Below are positions 1-7,288 of a DNA stretch of 64,000 nucleotides, piece after piece. Below the pieces are notes generated by a model that saw only the letters and a program-made list of their open reading frames with translations, did not search any database and was not told where the DNA came from. The DNA is from Streptomyces sp. Mut1 (GTDB lineage: Bacteria; Actinomycetota; Actinomycetes; Streptomycetales; Streptomycetaceae). The number at the start of each line of letters is the position of its first letter. Position 1 is the stretch's first letter. The stretch spans positions 4,599,501 through 4,663,500 of the forward strand of contig NZ_CP120997.1 of the NCBI RefSeq assembly GCF_030719295.1, in the 5' to 3' direction. Position numbers and translations under genes: made by a program.

Positions 1-299
1 CCGAACACCGCCAGGCCGACCAGCAGCACCCGCCGGCGCCCGAGCCGGTCGGCCAGCGACCCTGCCGTCAGCAGGAGGCCGCCGAACGTCAGCGAGTACG
101 CGCCGGTGACCCACTGGAGCGCGGTCGTGCCGCTGCCGAGGTCCCGGCCGATGGTGGGCAGCGCGATCGAGAGAAGGGTGTTGTCGACCATCTCGACGAA
201 GAAGGCCAGGCAGAGCGCGGCCAGGGGTATCCAGGCGGCGCGCAGCGAGGGATACGTACGCGGTGGGGTGGGGGCGGAAGTGGTGGCGGTCGTGGCGAT
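1..299 (-). CDS. MFS transporter, N-terminal part (runs off the window)
   Basis: Reading the minus strand gives a drug-exporter-type MFS N-terminus: a first membrane helix followed by MVDNTLLSIALPTIGRDL, then helix 2 and the loop motif DRLGRRR that marks loop 2-3 of the family. The rest lies left of the window. The start is uncertain. A strong GAGGAGG sits 6 nt before an in-frame ATC at 299-297, and I see no ATG or GTG there. The first in-frame ATG, at 191, would cut off helix 1. It is divergent from a TetR gene with a shared palindromic operator, so it is probably a repressor-controlled efflux pump. Substrate is unknown. Confidence 0.8.
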   Translation of the reverse strand, partial: MATTATTSAPTPPRTYPSLRAAWIPLAALCLAFFVEMVDNTLLSIALPTIGRDLGSGTTALQWVTGAYSLTFGGLLLTAGSLADRLGRRRVLLVGLAVF

Positions 300-329
300 G
301 GCGGGCCTCCTCAGGGAACGTCGCCGACT

Positions 330-364
330 ATCGAACGACGTTCTACGATAGAACGCCGTTCGAT
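330..364. promoter_or_regulatory. Probable TetR operator between the MFS and TetR genes
   Basis: Two 14-nt arms, ATCGAACGACGTTC (330-343) and GAACGCCGTTCGAT (351-364), form an inverted repeat with one mismatch. Each arm contains its own small palindrome, GAACGnCGTTC. It lies midway between divergent starts, the usual place for a TetR autorepression and pump-control site. Binding is inferred. Confidence 0.75.
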
Positions 365-393
365 GATGAGGCAAGCGTGATTGGATGTGACCC

Positions 394-1107
394 ATGACCG
401 GCCCCCGTCCCAGCCCCGCCGACCGCCCGACCCGGGGGCGCCGGCGCGCCTCGCACTCCATCGACGCCGTTCTCACCGCAGCGGTGGCCCTGCTCGATGA
501 GGCGGGGGAGCCGGCGCTGACCCTGCGGGCCCTCGCGACCCGGCTCGGCACCGGCGTCGGCAGCATCTACTGGTACGTCTCGGGCAAGGACGACCTGCTC
601 GATCGCGCCATGGACCACGTGCTCGGCGGGGTCCTGACGGCCGTCGAGAAACAGGACCGCAGCGGGGACCCGATCGATGTCCTGCGCGTGATGGCCGTCA
701 CCCTGTTCGACGCGATCGTGGACCGGCCGTGGCTGGGCGGGCGCTTCATGCAGGACATCGGCACCCACGGCAACGCGCTGCGGCTCTACGAGAAGCTGGG
801 GCAGCAGACGCTCCGCCTCGACCTCACCCCACGCCAGCGGTTCCACGCCGTCACGGCGATCGTGGCCGTCGTGGCCGGCAGCGCGGCCGATCTGGGCCAG
901 GAACCGCCCCAGGAGGTGCTGGACGGCTCGGTGGGCCGCGAGGAGTTCCTCGGTCGCTACGCCGAGATGTGGCGTGAGCTCGACACCGAGGAGTACCCGT
1001 TCCTGCACGAGATCGTGGACGAGTTCGACGGCCACGACGACAAGGAGCAGTTCCTCGCCGCCCTGGAACTGACCCTGGCCGGCCTCCGCCGCCAGTCCGG
1101 CACCTGA
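394..1107 (+). CDS. TetR/AcrR family transcriptional regulator
   Basis: The 237-residue protein has a basic N-terminal extension. A TetR helix-turn-helix follows at about residues 25-70, where TLRALATRLGTGVGSIYWYVSGKDDLLDRAM carries the family's typical recognition helix ending in YWYV. The remainder is an all-helical C-terminal ligand domain of the TetR_C type, with an acidic tail. It is divergent from the MFS exporter at 1-299 with a palindromic operator in between, so it most likely represses the pump and itself until a ligand binds. The ATG at 394 puts the HTH in the normal position. The ligand cannot be told from sequence. Confidence 0.9.
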   Translation: MTGPRPSPADRPTRGRRRASHSIDAVLTAAVALLDEAGEPALTLRALATRLGTGVGSIYWYVSGKDDLLDRAMDHVLGGVLTAVEKQDRSGDPIDVLRVMAVTLFDAIVDRPWLGGRFMQDIGTHGNALRLYEKLGQQTLRLDLTPRQRFHAVTAIVAVVAGSAADLGQEPPQEVLDGSVGREEFLGRYAEMWRELDTEEYPFLHEIVDEFDGHDDKEQFLAALELTLAGLRRQSGT

Positions 1108-1112
1108 GCCGC

Positions 1113-1517
1113 CTACTCCCCGGCCACGAGCTGCGCGGTCACCACGCCGTGCAGCAACTCCGCGTCCACGAAGTCCCCGTCCTTCGGCGCCCCGCAACGC
1201 CAGCTCAGCGGATACGTGTTGCCGTGCGCCGCCGGAATCCCCACGTACTGGTCCCGCACGGCCGGCCCGAAGCACTTCGCGCCGGGCGGCCAGTCGAAGT
1301 CCTGGCTCGCCCCGGGCTCCAGCAGGAAGTACGTCCACCGCGCCCCGGCGATCTCCCGCACCACCGGCCCGGGATCGCCGTCCGTGAGCGTCACCAGATG
1401 GTGCACCACCGCCTCACCCCGGACGCCGCGCAGCCGAATGGCGTCGAAGTGGATGCCGGTGAGATGGAGTTGGAGCCCCGAGGAGGGAACCCATTCGGGG
1501 AGATTCTTCTGCGTCAT
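1113..1517 (-). CDS. Conserved hypothetical protein (unrecognised)
   Basis: About 134 residues from ATG 1517 (alternative ATG 1529). The sequence is soluble-looking with many aromatic residues (WTYFLLEPG, FDWPPGAKCF, YPLSWRCG), and I see no signal peptide, membrane segment or nucleotide-binding motif. It ends 5 nt from the convergent TetR stop and is divergent from the HTH-DUF5753 regulator at 1602. Streptomyces often keeps small unknown proteins beside such regulators, but no function can be assigned. A reading frame extends much further upstream, but that stretch is antisense to the regulator gene and is rejected. Confidence 0.6.
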   Translation of the reverse strand: MTQKNLPEWVPSSGLQLHLTGIHFDAIRLRGVRGEAVVHHLVTLTDGDPGPVVREIAGARWTYFLLEPGASQDFDWPPGAKCFGPAVRDQYVGIPAAHGNTYPLSWRCGAPKDGDFVDAELLHGVVTAQLVAGE

Positions 1518-1601
1518 GGCTACGAGCATTCCGCCGTATGCGTAGCGTGACCAGGAGGACACGATCCACATCGGGGCGATGTGAGGAAGGGGCGGTGGTC
1601 T

Positions 1602-2417
1602 GTGGGGACGAGCGAAGAGGTGAGTCACGGGCGCAGGCTCGTAGGGGAGTTGATGCGCATTCACCGGGTGCAGGCGAGGTTCACGCAGAAGACGGCGTCG
1701 GAGAGCCTGCTCGTCTCGGAATCGCTGCTGGGCGCGGTGGAACGCGCGGAGCGCATCCCGTCGCTGGACCTGCTGACGGACGCCGAGGTCCTGTACCGGG
1801 CGAACGGGGCGCTGAAGGCGTGCTGCGATCTGGTGGACGAGGAGAAGTACGCGCCGAAGTTCCTGGACTGGGCCAAGTTGGAGCGCACGGCTCGGGTGAT
1901 CAGCGGGTACGAGACGATGCTGATCCCCGGTCTGCTCCAGACGGAGGCGTACGCGCTCGCGCTGTACCGCGCCCGTGTTCCGGCGTACTCGGAGGCCGAG
2001 ATCATCCAGCACGTAGCGGCGCGGCTGGAACGGCAGACGGTACTGGACCGTACGCCGCCGCCGCGGGTTGGGTTCGTCATCGAGGAATCGGTGCTCGACC
2101 GAACGCTGGGTGGGCCAGAGGTGCTCAAGGAACAACTGCTGCACCTGCTCGACTGCATTGAGCGCTACAACCACCTGACGGTGCAGGTGATGCCGTCCGC
2201 GCAGCACACGCACGCGGGGTTGAACGGCCCGATGCAGCTGATGACCACGGCGGAAGGCCGCGCTCTGCTGTTCGCGGAGGCGCAGGGCGGCGGTAGGTTG
2301 TTCTCGAAGCCGGAGCAGGTGGGCGACATGTTGGACCTCTTCGGCATCCTGCGGGCTCAGGCACTCAATCCCTGGAAGTCCGTAGAGGTCATCGAGACGA
2401 AGGTGAGGCAACTGTGA
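1602..2417 (+). CDS. XRE-family HTH regulator with DUF5753 domain
   Basis: An N-terminal helix-turn-helix at about residues 8-65 (GRRLVGELMRIHRVQARFTQKTASESLLVSES) is followed by a DUF5753 C-terminal domain. That domain is recognisable by RVISGYETMLIPGLLQTEAYALAL, RLERQTVLDR and VQVMPSAQHTHAGLNGPMQL. GTG 1602 is preferred because GGAAGGGG lies upstream; GTG 1581 is an in-frame alternative. It overlaps the DUF397 gene by 4 nt (GTGA). Such pairs are very numerous in Streptomyces, and BldB/WhiJ-type relatives affect development. The HTH first helix is less canonical than in most members. The target is unknown. Confidence 0.88.
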   Translation: MGTSEEVSHGRRLVGELMRIHRVQARFTQKTASESLLVSESLLGAVERAERIPSLDLLTDAEVLYRANGALKACCDLVDEEKYAPKFLDWAKLERTARVISGYETMLIPGLLQTEAYALALYRARVPAYSEAEIIQHVAARLERQTVLDRTPPPRVGFVIEESVLDRTLGGPEVLKEQLLHLLDCIERYNHLTVQVMPSAQHTHAGLNGPMQLMTTAEGRALLFAEAQGGGRLFSKPEQVGDMLDLFGILRAQALNPWKSVEVIETKVRQL

Positions 2418-2662
2418 GCGACGTAGCCGGGCTGGCCTGGTTCAAGTCCAGTTACAGCAACAACGAGGGCGAAGCCTGCATCGAAGTGGCCTACAACTGG
2501 CACAAGTCCAGCTACAGCGGTAACACGGGCGGCGCCTGCGTAGAGGTGGCCACCTGCCCCCACACCGTCCACGTCCGCGATTCCAAGGTCACCGACGGCC
2601 CGACCTTCGCCGTCGCCCCGACCGCCTGGACCGCGTTCCTGGACCACGCGACCGCGAACTGA
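2414..2662 (+). CDS. DUF397 domain protein, duplicated motif
   Basis: An 82-residue small acidic protein. The DUF397 hallmark (W-F-KSSYS-N-EG-CIEVA) appears twice, as WFKSSYSNNEGEACIEVA and WHKSSYSGNTGGACVEVA. The second copy continues into the usual VRDSK...LTF/W-AFL tail, so the protein looks like an internal duplication of the N-terminal half. Its start overlaps the stop of the DUF5753 regulator, implying translational coupling. By analogy with studied pairs, it probably modulates the partner regulator. Confidence 0.88.
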   Translation: MSDVAGLAWFKSSYSNNEGEACIEVAYNWHKSSYSGNTGGACVEVATCPHTVHVRDSKVTDGPTFAVAPTAWTAFLDHATAN

Positions 2663-2773
2663 CCACCGAGTCCGGGGGCGGCCGTTCCCCGCAAGGAGGC
2701 TCTGGAGAACGGCTACGCCGCTCTCCAGACAGCCTGCGACGCGCGGGACCGTGCGGATCGCCGGAGCTTTCGT

Positions 2774-4204
2774 TCACACCACTGCGGCAGCGGCGATGAG
2801 TTCTCGCAGCCTTCCGCCGCTTCTTCCACCGGCGAAGGGCTCGGCTTCGTCATGGAGTTCCACGAGGCGGTCGGCGACGCGGCGGGATTCGATGATGCCG
2901 AAGAGGTCGAGTGCGCGCTCGGTTTCCAGCAGAGCGCCGTCGAGTTCTTCGGCCGCGACGTAGCTGCGGGCCAGGCCGAGGTGGTCGAAGGCTTTGCTGC
3001 GTACGCGGTGCTCGGGCCGGTTGTCGAGTGCGTGACTGATCAGCGCAACGGACTTCTCGGCGCGCCTTGCGCGATGTGAGCCGGTGCTGTGCTTGGCGGC
3101 GATCTGGTGCGCTACTCCGATGGTGGCGGACAGTTCCGCGGAGTCGAAGAACGTCATGTGTGCGGGTTCGGCGCCGGACGCGACGCGGGTGAACGCCTCT
3201 TGGGCGTGGTCGGCTGCCCGCTCGCTCTCGTCGAGGTTACCCAGGATGGCGTGGAAGCGGGCTTCGAGGGAGGCGAGCATCGAGACGGTGGCGGGGGACA
3301 GGCGGCGGCGGGCGCCGAACTGGGCGAGCGCGATCAGATCGAGCGAGTCCTCGTAGCGTTCCAGGTGGGACATCTGCCGGGCCATACATTGCAGGATGTG
3401 AGCGCCCAGGGCCTTGTCTCCGCCTTCGGAGGCGGCGTGCAGGGCGGTGACGAACAGCCTTTGTGCGGAGGCGTGACGGCCTGCGTCAAAGGTCATCCAT
3501 CCGGCCACCGACCCGAGGTCGGCGACGGCGGAGAAGAGGGCCTGGCCGGTCGCCGTGGTGTAGGAGCACGAGTTCAGCATGGCGACGGCGTCATCGAGCT
3601 GTCCGAGGACGGCTTTGCGGGAGAGGGCTCCGCCGTGGCGGTTGTCCAGTTCCCGGAAGGTTGCGGTGGCAGCCCGGATGCCTTTGACCTGAGCGGTTCC
3701 GATGCGCCCTGAGCGTGTGGCCACCGCTTCGGGTCCGTCGCCGGTGGGGGCGGCCGAGGCCCAGTGCTGGAGGGGTGCGAGCAGATCGTCCCCGGCGTGC
3801 ACGCCTTGCGCGTCGGCGCCGGTGCGGGTGGTCGGCAGCATGAATTCGCTCCGGGCGATGTCTGTCAGGGCGTCGATGGTGCTGGGTGCCTCCCACGGGA
3901 AATCCGGATGGCGGCGGGCGCCTTCGACGTCTCCGGGGCCGGGGAAGCCGAGGTCTGCGCAGGTGAGGTGCAGGCCGAGGCGGGTGTTGATGACGTCCGT
4001 GATGAGCTGCGGTACGGGCGGGCGGGGTGTCTCGCCCTTGAGCCAGCGGCGTACGCGGCTCTCGTCTGTGCCGATGCCCCGGTGTCCGAGTTCGGCGGCG
4101 CGGTCGGTGACGGCGCGGGCCAGTCCTACGCGGGACATGCCGGTGCGGGTGAGCCAGTGAGCCAGTAACGCGTTGGGCCGCCGGTCGGTCGGGGGCCTTC
4201 CCAT
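2774..4204 (-). CDS. HTH/TPR transcriptional regulator upstream of lasso cluster
   Basis: A 476-residue protein from ATG 4204. Residues 1-90 contain a lambda-repressor-like region (LLAHWLTRTGMSRVGLARAV...GTDESRVRRWLKGETPRPPVP). The rest is rich in helical repeats resembling TPRs (ALFSAVADLGSVAGWMTFDAGRHASAQRLF, YEDSLDLIALAQ, AFDHLGLARSYVAAEELDGALLETERALDLF). The architecture matches the NsdA-like family of Streptomyces sporulation/antibiotic regulators. It is divergent from the lasso precursor across a 238-nt gap holding phased TTCGCCG repeats, so it is the natural candidate cluster regulator. This is inferred from position. Confidence 0.78.
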   Translation of the reverse strand: MGRPPTDRRPNALLAHWLTRTGMSRVGLARAVTDRAAELGHRGIGTDESRVRRWLKGETPRPPVPQLITDVINTRLGLHLTCADLGFPGPGDVEGARRHPDFPWEAPSTIDALTDIARSEFMLPTTRTGADAQGVHAGDDLLAPLQHWASAAPTGDGPEAVATRSGRIGTAQVKGIRAATATFRELDNRHGGALSRKAVLGQLDDAVAMLNSCSYTTATGQALFSAVADLGSVAGWMTFDAGRHASAQRLFVTALHAASEGGDKALGAHILQCMARQMSHLERYEDSLDLIALAQFGARRRLSPATVSMLASLEARFHAILGNLDESERAADHAQEAFTRVASGAEPAHMTFFDSAELSATIGVAHQIAAKHSTGSHRARRAEKSVALISHALDNRPEHRVRSKAFDHLGLARSYVAAEELDGALLETERALDLFGIIESRRVADRLVELHDEAEPFAGGRSGGRLRELIAAAAVV

Positions 4205-4273
4205 GGACGCCTCCGGGTGCTGAATCCGACCAGCGTAGAAGCCGGGCGTGCGGCACGGAACAGGGCCGAGTAA

Positions 4274-4344
4274 TTCGCCGGAATTCGCCGAGCGACCCGC
4301 CGTCGCGCGCCGGGACCTTCGCCGTTCTTCGCCAAGGTTCGCCG
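4274..4344 (+). promoter_or_regulatory. Five phased TTCGCCR heptamers (candidate activator sites)
   Basis: TTCGCCG or TTCGCCA begins at 4274, 4284, 4318, 4328 and 4338. Adjacent copies are exactly 10 nt apart within each group (a pair and a triplet), which puts them on one face of the helix. They lie in the divergent gap between the HTH/TPR regulator and the lasso precursor. A direct repeat GGTGATC follows downstream. This is the layout expected for cooperative binding by a dedicated regulator, but no binding protein is shown. Confidence 0.55.
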
Positions 4345-4442
4345 AGTCCCGGTCATCGGTGATCAGTGGTGATCTGTTCATGGCCGCAGCGAACAAGCGC
4401 CGTGGCAGCACCATCCGGATCATCCACATCACGGAGGTAGCC

Positions 4443-4574
4443 ATGAACACCATCGAGACCCAGCCCGCCGAGATCACCATCGAGCTCCCCGAGTCCTTCT
4501 CCGCCGAGGCGGCGACCCTGGGCCGGCAGCCGAACAACGACGGCGACAACAGCGGCGCCATGTTCTTCGAGTGA
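4443..4574 (+). CDS. Candidate lasso peptide precursor
   Basis: A 43-residue peptide with a good ribosome site (GGAGGT at 4433-4438). A Thr at residue 25 followed by Leu-Gly fits the lasso rule of Thr at -2 and Gly at +1, giving a 26-residue leader and the core GRQPNNDGDNSGAMFFE. Asp7 and Asp9 of the core are both possible ring acceptors (7- or 9-residue macrolactam with Gly1), and two Phe near the C-terminus could act as plugs. The leader lacks the usual Tyr-x-x-Pro recognition motif; its only central Pro is at -11. It is followed by a hairpin and then by cyclase, B1, B2 and exporter genes, so the precursor role is strongly supported by context. The cleavage site is inferred. Confidence 0.8.
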   Translation: MNTIETQPAEITIELPESFSAEAATLGRQPNNDGDNSGAMFFE

Positions 4575-4599
4575 GCGACACCGCACGGTGAACTCCGGA

Positions 4600-4623
4600 G
4601 GGGCCGGCGGGTTCGCCGGCCCC
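4600..4623 (+). terminator. Hairpin between precursor and lasso enzymes
   Basis: A perfect 10-bp stem, GGGGCCGGCG with CGCCGGCCCC, closes a GGTT tetraloop and is followed by TTT. A partial terminator here would make precursor mRNA more abundant than the enzyme mRNA, a common arrangement in RiPP operons. The attenuation role is inferred. Confidence 0.7.
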
Positions 4624-4652
4624 TTTGGCCCGTTGAAGGAAGGGGAACAGGG

Positions 4653-6413
4653 ATGGACGGGGAGTGGATCACCGGTGGTGCTTCGACTCGGGCATGGTGC
4701 GCTGGCACGCCTGTCGTCGGTCTGCCGGACATGCGAGTGGGCCCGGACTGCCAGGTGCGTGTCCTGGCCTCAGAACAAGTACGGATCGCGCTGGTAGGCG
4801 ACTTCCTACTGACCACGGCCGAGGAATCCGGGCTGCTCGCGGCCGTGGCCGAACGGCGCTGGTCCGACCTGATGGCACTGCCGGGGTCGTACTGGGTGGT
4901 CGCGCGGGCCGGTAAGCACAGCTTCGTCTGCGGGGACCTGTCGGGCCTCCGCAGCATCTTCTACGCCCGGCAGCCCGGCTGCATCTGGTCGACGAGTGCC
5001 CAGCGCCTGGCCGTGCACCAGGACGCGCTCCCGGACCTGCCGTTCCTGGCCGCACGGATCACCGCAGGAGCCGAACACTGGCCGGGGCGCACCGTCTACG
5101 ACGGCGTGCACGCGGTTCCGGCGGGGTTCGGCCTTCTGCTGGGCGGGGAACCGGTGCTTGTCGACGTCAGCGGCTACGCCCCGTCGGCGACGCTGGAGCA
5201 GGGCGCGCCGGTGTCCGCCGACGCCTTGGAGCGGGCGGTGCAATGGCGGATGGAGGAGGCGGACGGGCTTGTCGGCGCCGATGTGTCCGGGGGATTGGAC
5301 TCCTCCACTCTGGCCATTCTTGCCTCGCGTGCCGGGTCGATACGAGCGGTCACGTACGCGGACCGCTTCACCAGCAGCGAGGATCTGGACTTCGCCCGGC
5401 GGGTGGCGTCGCACATGGGCACGGAGCTGAAGGTCGGTGCGGGCGGGCCCAAGGAGCTGCCGTTCGGCTGGTCATGGGATCAGCCGGTGCCCGACCAGCC
5501 CGCGGCCCTGAGCCTGACGTGCGCTCAGCACGCCCTGTACTTACGTCCGGCGGCCGGGCTGCCGCTGCACTTCACCGGCAATGGCGGCGACATCGTCCTG
5601 GACTCGTGCAGCGCGGCGTGGATCGGGATGGTGCAGTGCGGCGACCGCCGCGCGGCCCGTCGGCAGGTGACCGGCTGGGCCAGGGCCCGGAACCGGCCAC
5701 CGCGTGATCTGTGGCAGGCCGTGACCCGGGCGGCGTCCATCACCCATGACGAAGCGCTCACGCGGGCCGCCGACCGGGTGGAGCGCGCGGACTTCGGCCA
5801 CCGGCGGTCAGGGGTGTGGTCCTGGTGCCACCTGGGCCAGTCCGCGAAGTGGCTGACCCCCCATGGCCGCGAGCAGGTCGCAGGCATGCTCCGGGAGGCC
5901 GCCTCGGCTGCGACGACGGAGGCCCGTGCGGACCTGGCCGAGCAGCGGACCTCGCTGCGCCTGGTGGGGGCGGATGCCCGGGACACGGTCCCGCTGACCC
6001 GTCCATGGCGGATACGGCAGGTGCACCCGTTCCTCGACAACCAGGTCGTACGGGCCGCGTTCACGATCACCCCGGTGGAACGGCACGGGGTGACCACCTT
6101 CAAGCCGCTGCTCGCCGCCGCGCTGCCCTTCCTACCGCCGTGGCTGACCGGGCGCACCTCCAAGGGCTCGTTCAGCCGTCAACTCACCGCCGGCATGGTG
6201 CACCACCGCCCGGCACTGGCCGACCTGATCCGTACCAGCCCGCTCGCCACGAACGGTCTTCTGGACGCCGAGCCGGCGCTCGCCGCCCTCGCCCGCGTCG
6301 GCGGAACGGCTGCGGGCGACCTGTACGACCTTCAGCGTCTGGTGATGACCTGCCAGTGGCTCGCCGCCCGCGAACGCCTGCTCACGACACCCGGGCGGGA
6401 GGCAGCGTGCTGA
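4653..6413 (+). CDS. Lasso cyclase, asparagine-synthetase-like (C protein)
   Basis: 586 residues. An N-terminal glutaminase-like half lacks the catalytic Cys2. The C-terminal ATP-pyrophosphatase half has the PP-loop VSGGLDSST at about residues 211-219 and a second motif, FTGNGGD. In the lasso family this enzyme adenylates the Asp/Glu side chain and joins it to the core N-terminus. It starts at ATG 4653 after AAGGAAGGGG and ends 4 nt past the start of B1 (GTG at 6407). A TTA leucine codon at 5541-5543 makes translation likely to depend on the bldA tRNA. Confidence 0.9.
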   Translation: MDGEWITGGASTRAWCAGTPVVGLPDMRVGPDCQVRVLASEQVRIALVGDFLLTTAEESGLLAAVAERRWSDLMALPGSYWVVARAGKHSFVCGDLSGLRSIFYARQPGCIWSTSAQRLAVHQDALPDLPFLAARITAGAEHWPGRTVYDGVHAVPAGFGLLLGGEPVLVDVSGYAPSATLEQGAPVSADALERAVQWRMEEADGLVGADVSGGLDSSTLAILASRAGSIRAVTYADRFTSSEDLDFARRVASHMGTELKVGAGGPKELPFGWSWDQPVPDQPAALSLTCAQHALYLRPAAGLPLHFTGNGGDIVLDSCSAAWIGMVQCGDRRAARRQVTGWARARNRPPRDLWQAVTRAASITHDEALTRAADRVERADFGHRRSGVWSWCHLGQSAKWLTPHGREQVAGMLREAASAATTEARADLAEQRTSLRLVGADARDTVPLTRPWRIRQVHPFLDNQVVRAAFTITPVERHGVTTFKPLLAAALPFLPPWLTGRTSKGSFSRQLTAGMVHHRPALADLIRTSPLATNGLLDAEPALAALARVGGTAAGDLYDLQRLVMTCQWLAARERLLTTPGREAAC

Positions 6414-6711
6414 CGATCCCCCAGCACGTCCATTTCGCCCGCTGCAGGGCGGCACTGCCGTGCTCGACCTGAAGAAGGGCCAGTGGCGGATGTTCTCCGG
6501 CGCCGGCGAGCGCATCTGGCTCGCCATCGCCCTGTACGGGGTCACGACCGGACTCGCCGAGGAACTTGCGGTTCCCGCTGGGCTCGACGTCGCGGCCGCC
6601 CGGCGAGCTGTCGACTCCTACGTAACCCACCTGATCGACACCGGTCTGCTGGCTCCACCAGGTCAGGAGCCCCACACGCCACGCTGGACGGTTCGGAGGC
6701 GGCATCGATGA
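6407..6711 (+). pseudogene. Lasso B1 / RRE (PqqD-like) leader-binding protein, frameshifted as sequenced
   Basis: Translation from GTG 6407 (SD GGGAGG) gives VLTIPQHVHFARCR, the expected first strand of a lasso RRE, and then hits a TGA at 6470-6472. The rest (VLDLKKGQWRMFSGAGERIWLAIALYG..., ending at 6711) lies in the next frame. Adding one G to the GGG at 6447-6449 restores a single protein of about 101 residues with the normal pattern HVHFARCRGGTAVLDLKKGQW. The in-frame GTG at 6460 lacks a ribosome site and would lose the leader-binding strand. So this is either a one-base sequencing error or a real inactivating (or slipping) frameshift. It overlaps the cyclase and B2 by 4 nt or more. Confidence 0.82.
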
Positions 6712-7139
6712 CGCAGATGATCCACGCTCCCGTGCCCCCGCCGTGGCGGCTGCGCGTTCTGGCGTACGCCGCGATCACTGCGGCGCTCGTAGTCAAAGCG
6801 GTGCCCGGCGACCGCCGTCGGATGGCGGTGCGACTGGCGGTGGCCCGCTCGGTGCGTGCACTGCCGCCGGCACAGCACGCACTGGTTCAGGACCTGTACG
6901 AGGCCGTGGTCGCCTGCCAGCCGCTGTGGTGGCGCGGGCAGATCGACTGCAAGGAACGGTCCCTGGCAACCGTCCTGGCCACCGCGCTCGCCGGGCGCCG
7001 ATGCCACCTGGTCCTGGGCGCCCGCGCTCTGCCGGCCGCCTTCCACGCCTGGGTGATGACTGTCGACGGCACACACGTCGGCAACGGAGAGGCCGGCGGA
7101 CACGACCATCCGTGGACCCCCGTTTACACCACTGCGTAG
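6708..7139 (+). CDS. Lasso B2 protein, transglutaminase-like leader peptidase
   Basis: 143 residues, starting at ATG 6708 in a 4-nt ATGA overlap with B1. The bacterial transglutaminase-like catalytic set of lasso B2 enzymes is visible: Cys81 in DCKERSLA, His113 in AAFHAWV and Asp120 in VDG. The N-terminal 60 residues form the usual helical region. The enzyme removes the leader after the Thr-x pair, working with the RRE protein that delivers the precursor. A GC hairpin lies directly after the gene. Confidence 0.9.
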   Translation: MTQMIHAPVPPPWRLRVLAYAAITAALVVKAVPGDRRRMAVRLAVARSVRALPPAQHALVQDLYEAVVACQPLWWRGQIDCKERSLATVLATALAGRRCHLVLGARALPAAFHAWVMTVDGTHVGNGEAGGHDHPWTPVYTTA

Positions 7140-7145
7140 ATCACC

Positions 7146-7173
7146 GGGTGGGCGGCCGTACCGCCGCCCACCC
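7146..7173 (+). terminator. Hairpin after B2
   Basis: An 11-bp stem, GGGTGGGCGGC with GCCGCCCACCC, closes a 6-nt loop between B2 and the exporter gene. There is no T-run, so it may only slow or partly stop transcription. Confidence 0.45.
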
Positions 7174-7288
7174 GTTCACCCCTGAGGGTGAATCGTGGAA
7201 CGGACTAGTTGACGCGCACGGGTGTGAACTGGCGGAACTTCCCCGCGATGACGAATCCAGTTGAACCCGCACGCCTGGCCCCTTGCCA

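Noticed and set aside
1518..2411. Upstream extension of the hypothetical gene at 1113-1517
   Set aside because: The extension is antisense to the HTH-DUF5753 gene and Arg/Gln-rich, typical of a shadow frame.
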